DNA of 64,000 bases from Vanilla planifolia (taxonomy: Eukaryota > Streptophyta > Magnoliopsida > Asparagales > Orchidaceae). Position 1 is the first letter of the stretch, and each line of letters begins with the position of its first letter. The position numbers and the translations under genes were made by a program. The notes beneath the pieces are model-generated. The model was not told the DNA's origin and did no database searches. It saw only the letters and a list, made by a program, of their open reading frames with translations. This document shows positions 63,263 to 64,000 of this stretch, piece by piece. The stretch is from positions 352,501 through 416,500 of the forward strand of contig JAIUJO010000298.1 of the NCBI GenBank assembly GCA_023846275.1, read 5' to 3'.

Positions 63263-64000
63263 GTTAAAAAAATAAATTAAATTAATGAAATATAATGAAA
63301 TTAATATGATGTAGTTTCCATATATGAGATGATTTAGAGTCACAGAGTAATATAACTAATTCAAAGCAAAAGACTTGAAGAAATGAGATAAAGTTTGCTT
63401 GAAATCTGCATTCCAAGGACAAAGGAGATCGAATATAACATTGTGTATTATCAAATCATATTTTGGTTTAAATGGCTCATTAAATGTGAATAATCCAAAA
63501 AAAAATCTAAAGGTATAAAATGAATGTTTTGCTAGCAAAAGATAACTAAGATGAGTTAAATGACATTGTTTTTGTCTCGATCAAACTTCTATTAAAAATA
63601 CTACAAACTACGAAATAAATAAATGTAGATAAAAACTTATTATTTCATATTAACTAAGTATAATTTAAAATAAAAATAACATAAATTTAAGAATTGTAAT
63701 ATAACTGAATCAGACTAACAAAACAATACATAAGAAAAAATTTAGAGTTATATAGTAATATAAACCAACTAAACTAATACATTTAAAGAAGAGAAAATTG
63801 AACTAAAATTTACAATAAAGATTAATAAAGTTATCAAGTGAAAAATTTGTGACCTCAAATCATGTGTTAATCAAAATGTTTCATAAAGATTGAAAAAACC
63901 CTAGTAATAAAATATTTAAATATATAACAATGACTATTTAATTAGATATAGTTCATAATGATGCCTTAAATGACATTACTTTGCTCATTGTCAAACCATA

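Larger units (their letters stand above)
53869..64000 (+). repeat. Satellite block F, forward orientation (about 25 monomers)
   Basis: Forward monomers continue to the end of the window, which cuts a monomer just after a core (near 63950). Recognisable cores include those near 57885 (GAGCTCATTAAGACAAGTCC), 59108, 60502 (GGTCATCGAGATGAGTG), 61520, 62355 and 62705. Copies are strongly diverged, and several are truncated. Frames of 60-64 codons on the minus strand are readings of the repeat. No gene is seen. Confidence 0.88.

Noticed and set aside
1..64000. Hammerhead-ribozyme resemblance of the core (GATGAGTCC, and CTGATGAGTC near 14118)
   Set aside because: The hammerhead core needs a CUGAUGA element, a stem II with the matching GGAC strand, then GAAA and a cleavage triplet in the correct order. 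Downstream of the core I see CAATGACATTTG, with no GGACGAAA partner, so only a few bases match.
1..64000. tRNA, rRNA or snRNA genes
   Set aside because: I looked for G/C-rich cloverleaf-like blocks and conserved boxes. The only G/C-richer stretches (45660-45960 and 46790-47060) read better as decayed protein-coding sequence.
1..64000. AATAAA polyadenylation signals
   Set aside because: The hexamer occurs constantly by composition in this A/T-rich satellite, so individual occurrences carry no information.

Overview
This 64 kb window looks like heterochromatin from a large, repeat-rich eukaryotic genome, most likely a land plant. It is roughly three-quarters A+T and poor in CG dinucleotides. 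The longest ATG-initiated reading frame is about 120 codons, and there are no prokaryotic-style gene rows, rRNA, tRNA or CRISPR arrays that I can see. The plant assignment is an inference. It rests on the satellite-plus-decayed-retroelement architecture, plant-like TATA boxes and one LTR-retrotransposon-like polypurine tract.

About 58 kb of the 64 kb consists of one old, degenerate tandem repeat. Its monomer is about 410-425 bp when complete and often shorter through deletions. The easiest landmark is a palindromic core of the type GCTCATCGAGATGAGTCC, followed by a CAATGACATTTGTTTCATCT-like stretch. Neighbouring copies differ at a large fraction of positions, and I see no higher-order periodicity, so the array appears ancient and no longer homogenised. 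I estimate about 140 copies from block length and spacing.

The array changes direction several times. Using the GATGAGTCC strand as forward, the layout is: block A 1-27270 forward; single-copy island I 27271-30590; block B 30591-39059 reverse; block C 39060-41460 forward; block D 41461-44070 reverse; single-copy island II 44071-47095; block E 47096-53868 reverse; block F 53869-64000 forward. Two of the polarity switches (41460 and 53860) are visible inverted repeats. Boundaries are approximate, to some tens of bases.

The two islands hold the only gene-like material. Island I has a TATA box, a 103-codon open frame (28804-29115), a broken coding frame of about 250 codons interrupted mainly by TAA/TAG (29187-29940), and a 41-codon open frame at 30342 that shares a FINLTI peptide with the broken frame. 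Island II has, on the minus strand, a possible 3' end of an LTR retrotransposon (about 44071-44510). On the plus strand it has two tandem, diverged copies of one membrane-protein-like coding segment (45405-45960 and 46506-47040, offset about 1.09 kb). The second copy lies just behind a TATA box. I could not name any of these proteins. No intact gene with a confident function is present, and there is no operon or pathway to describe.
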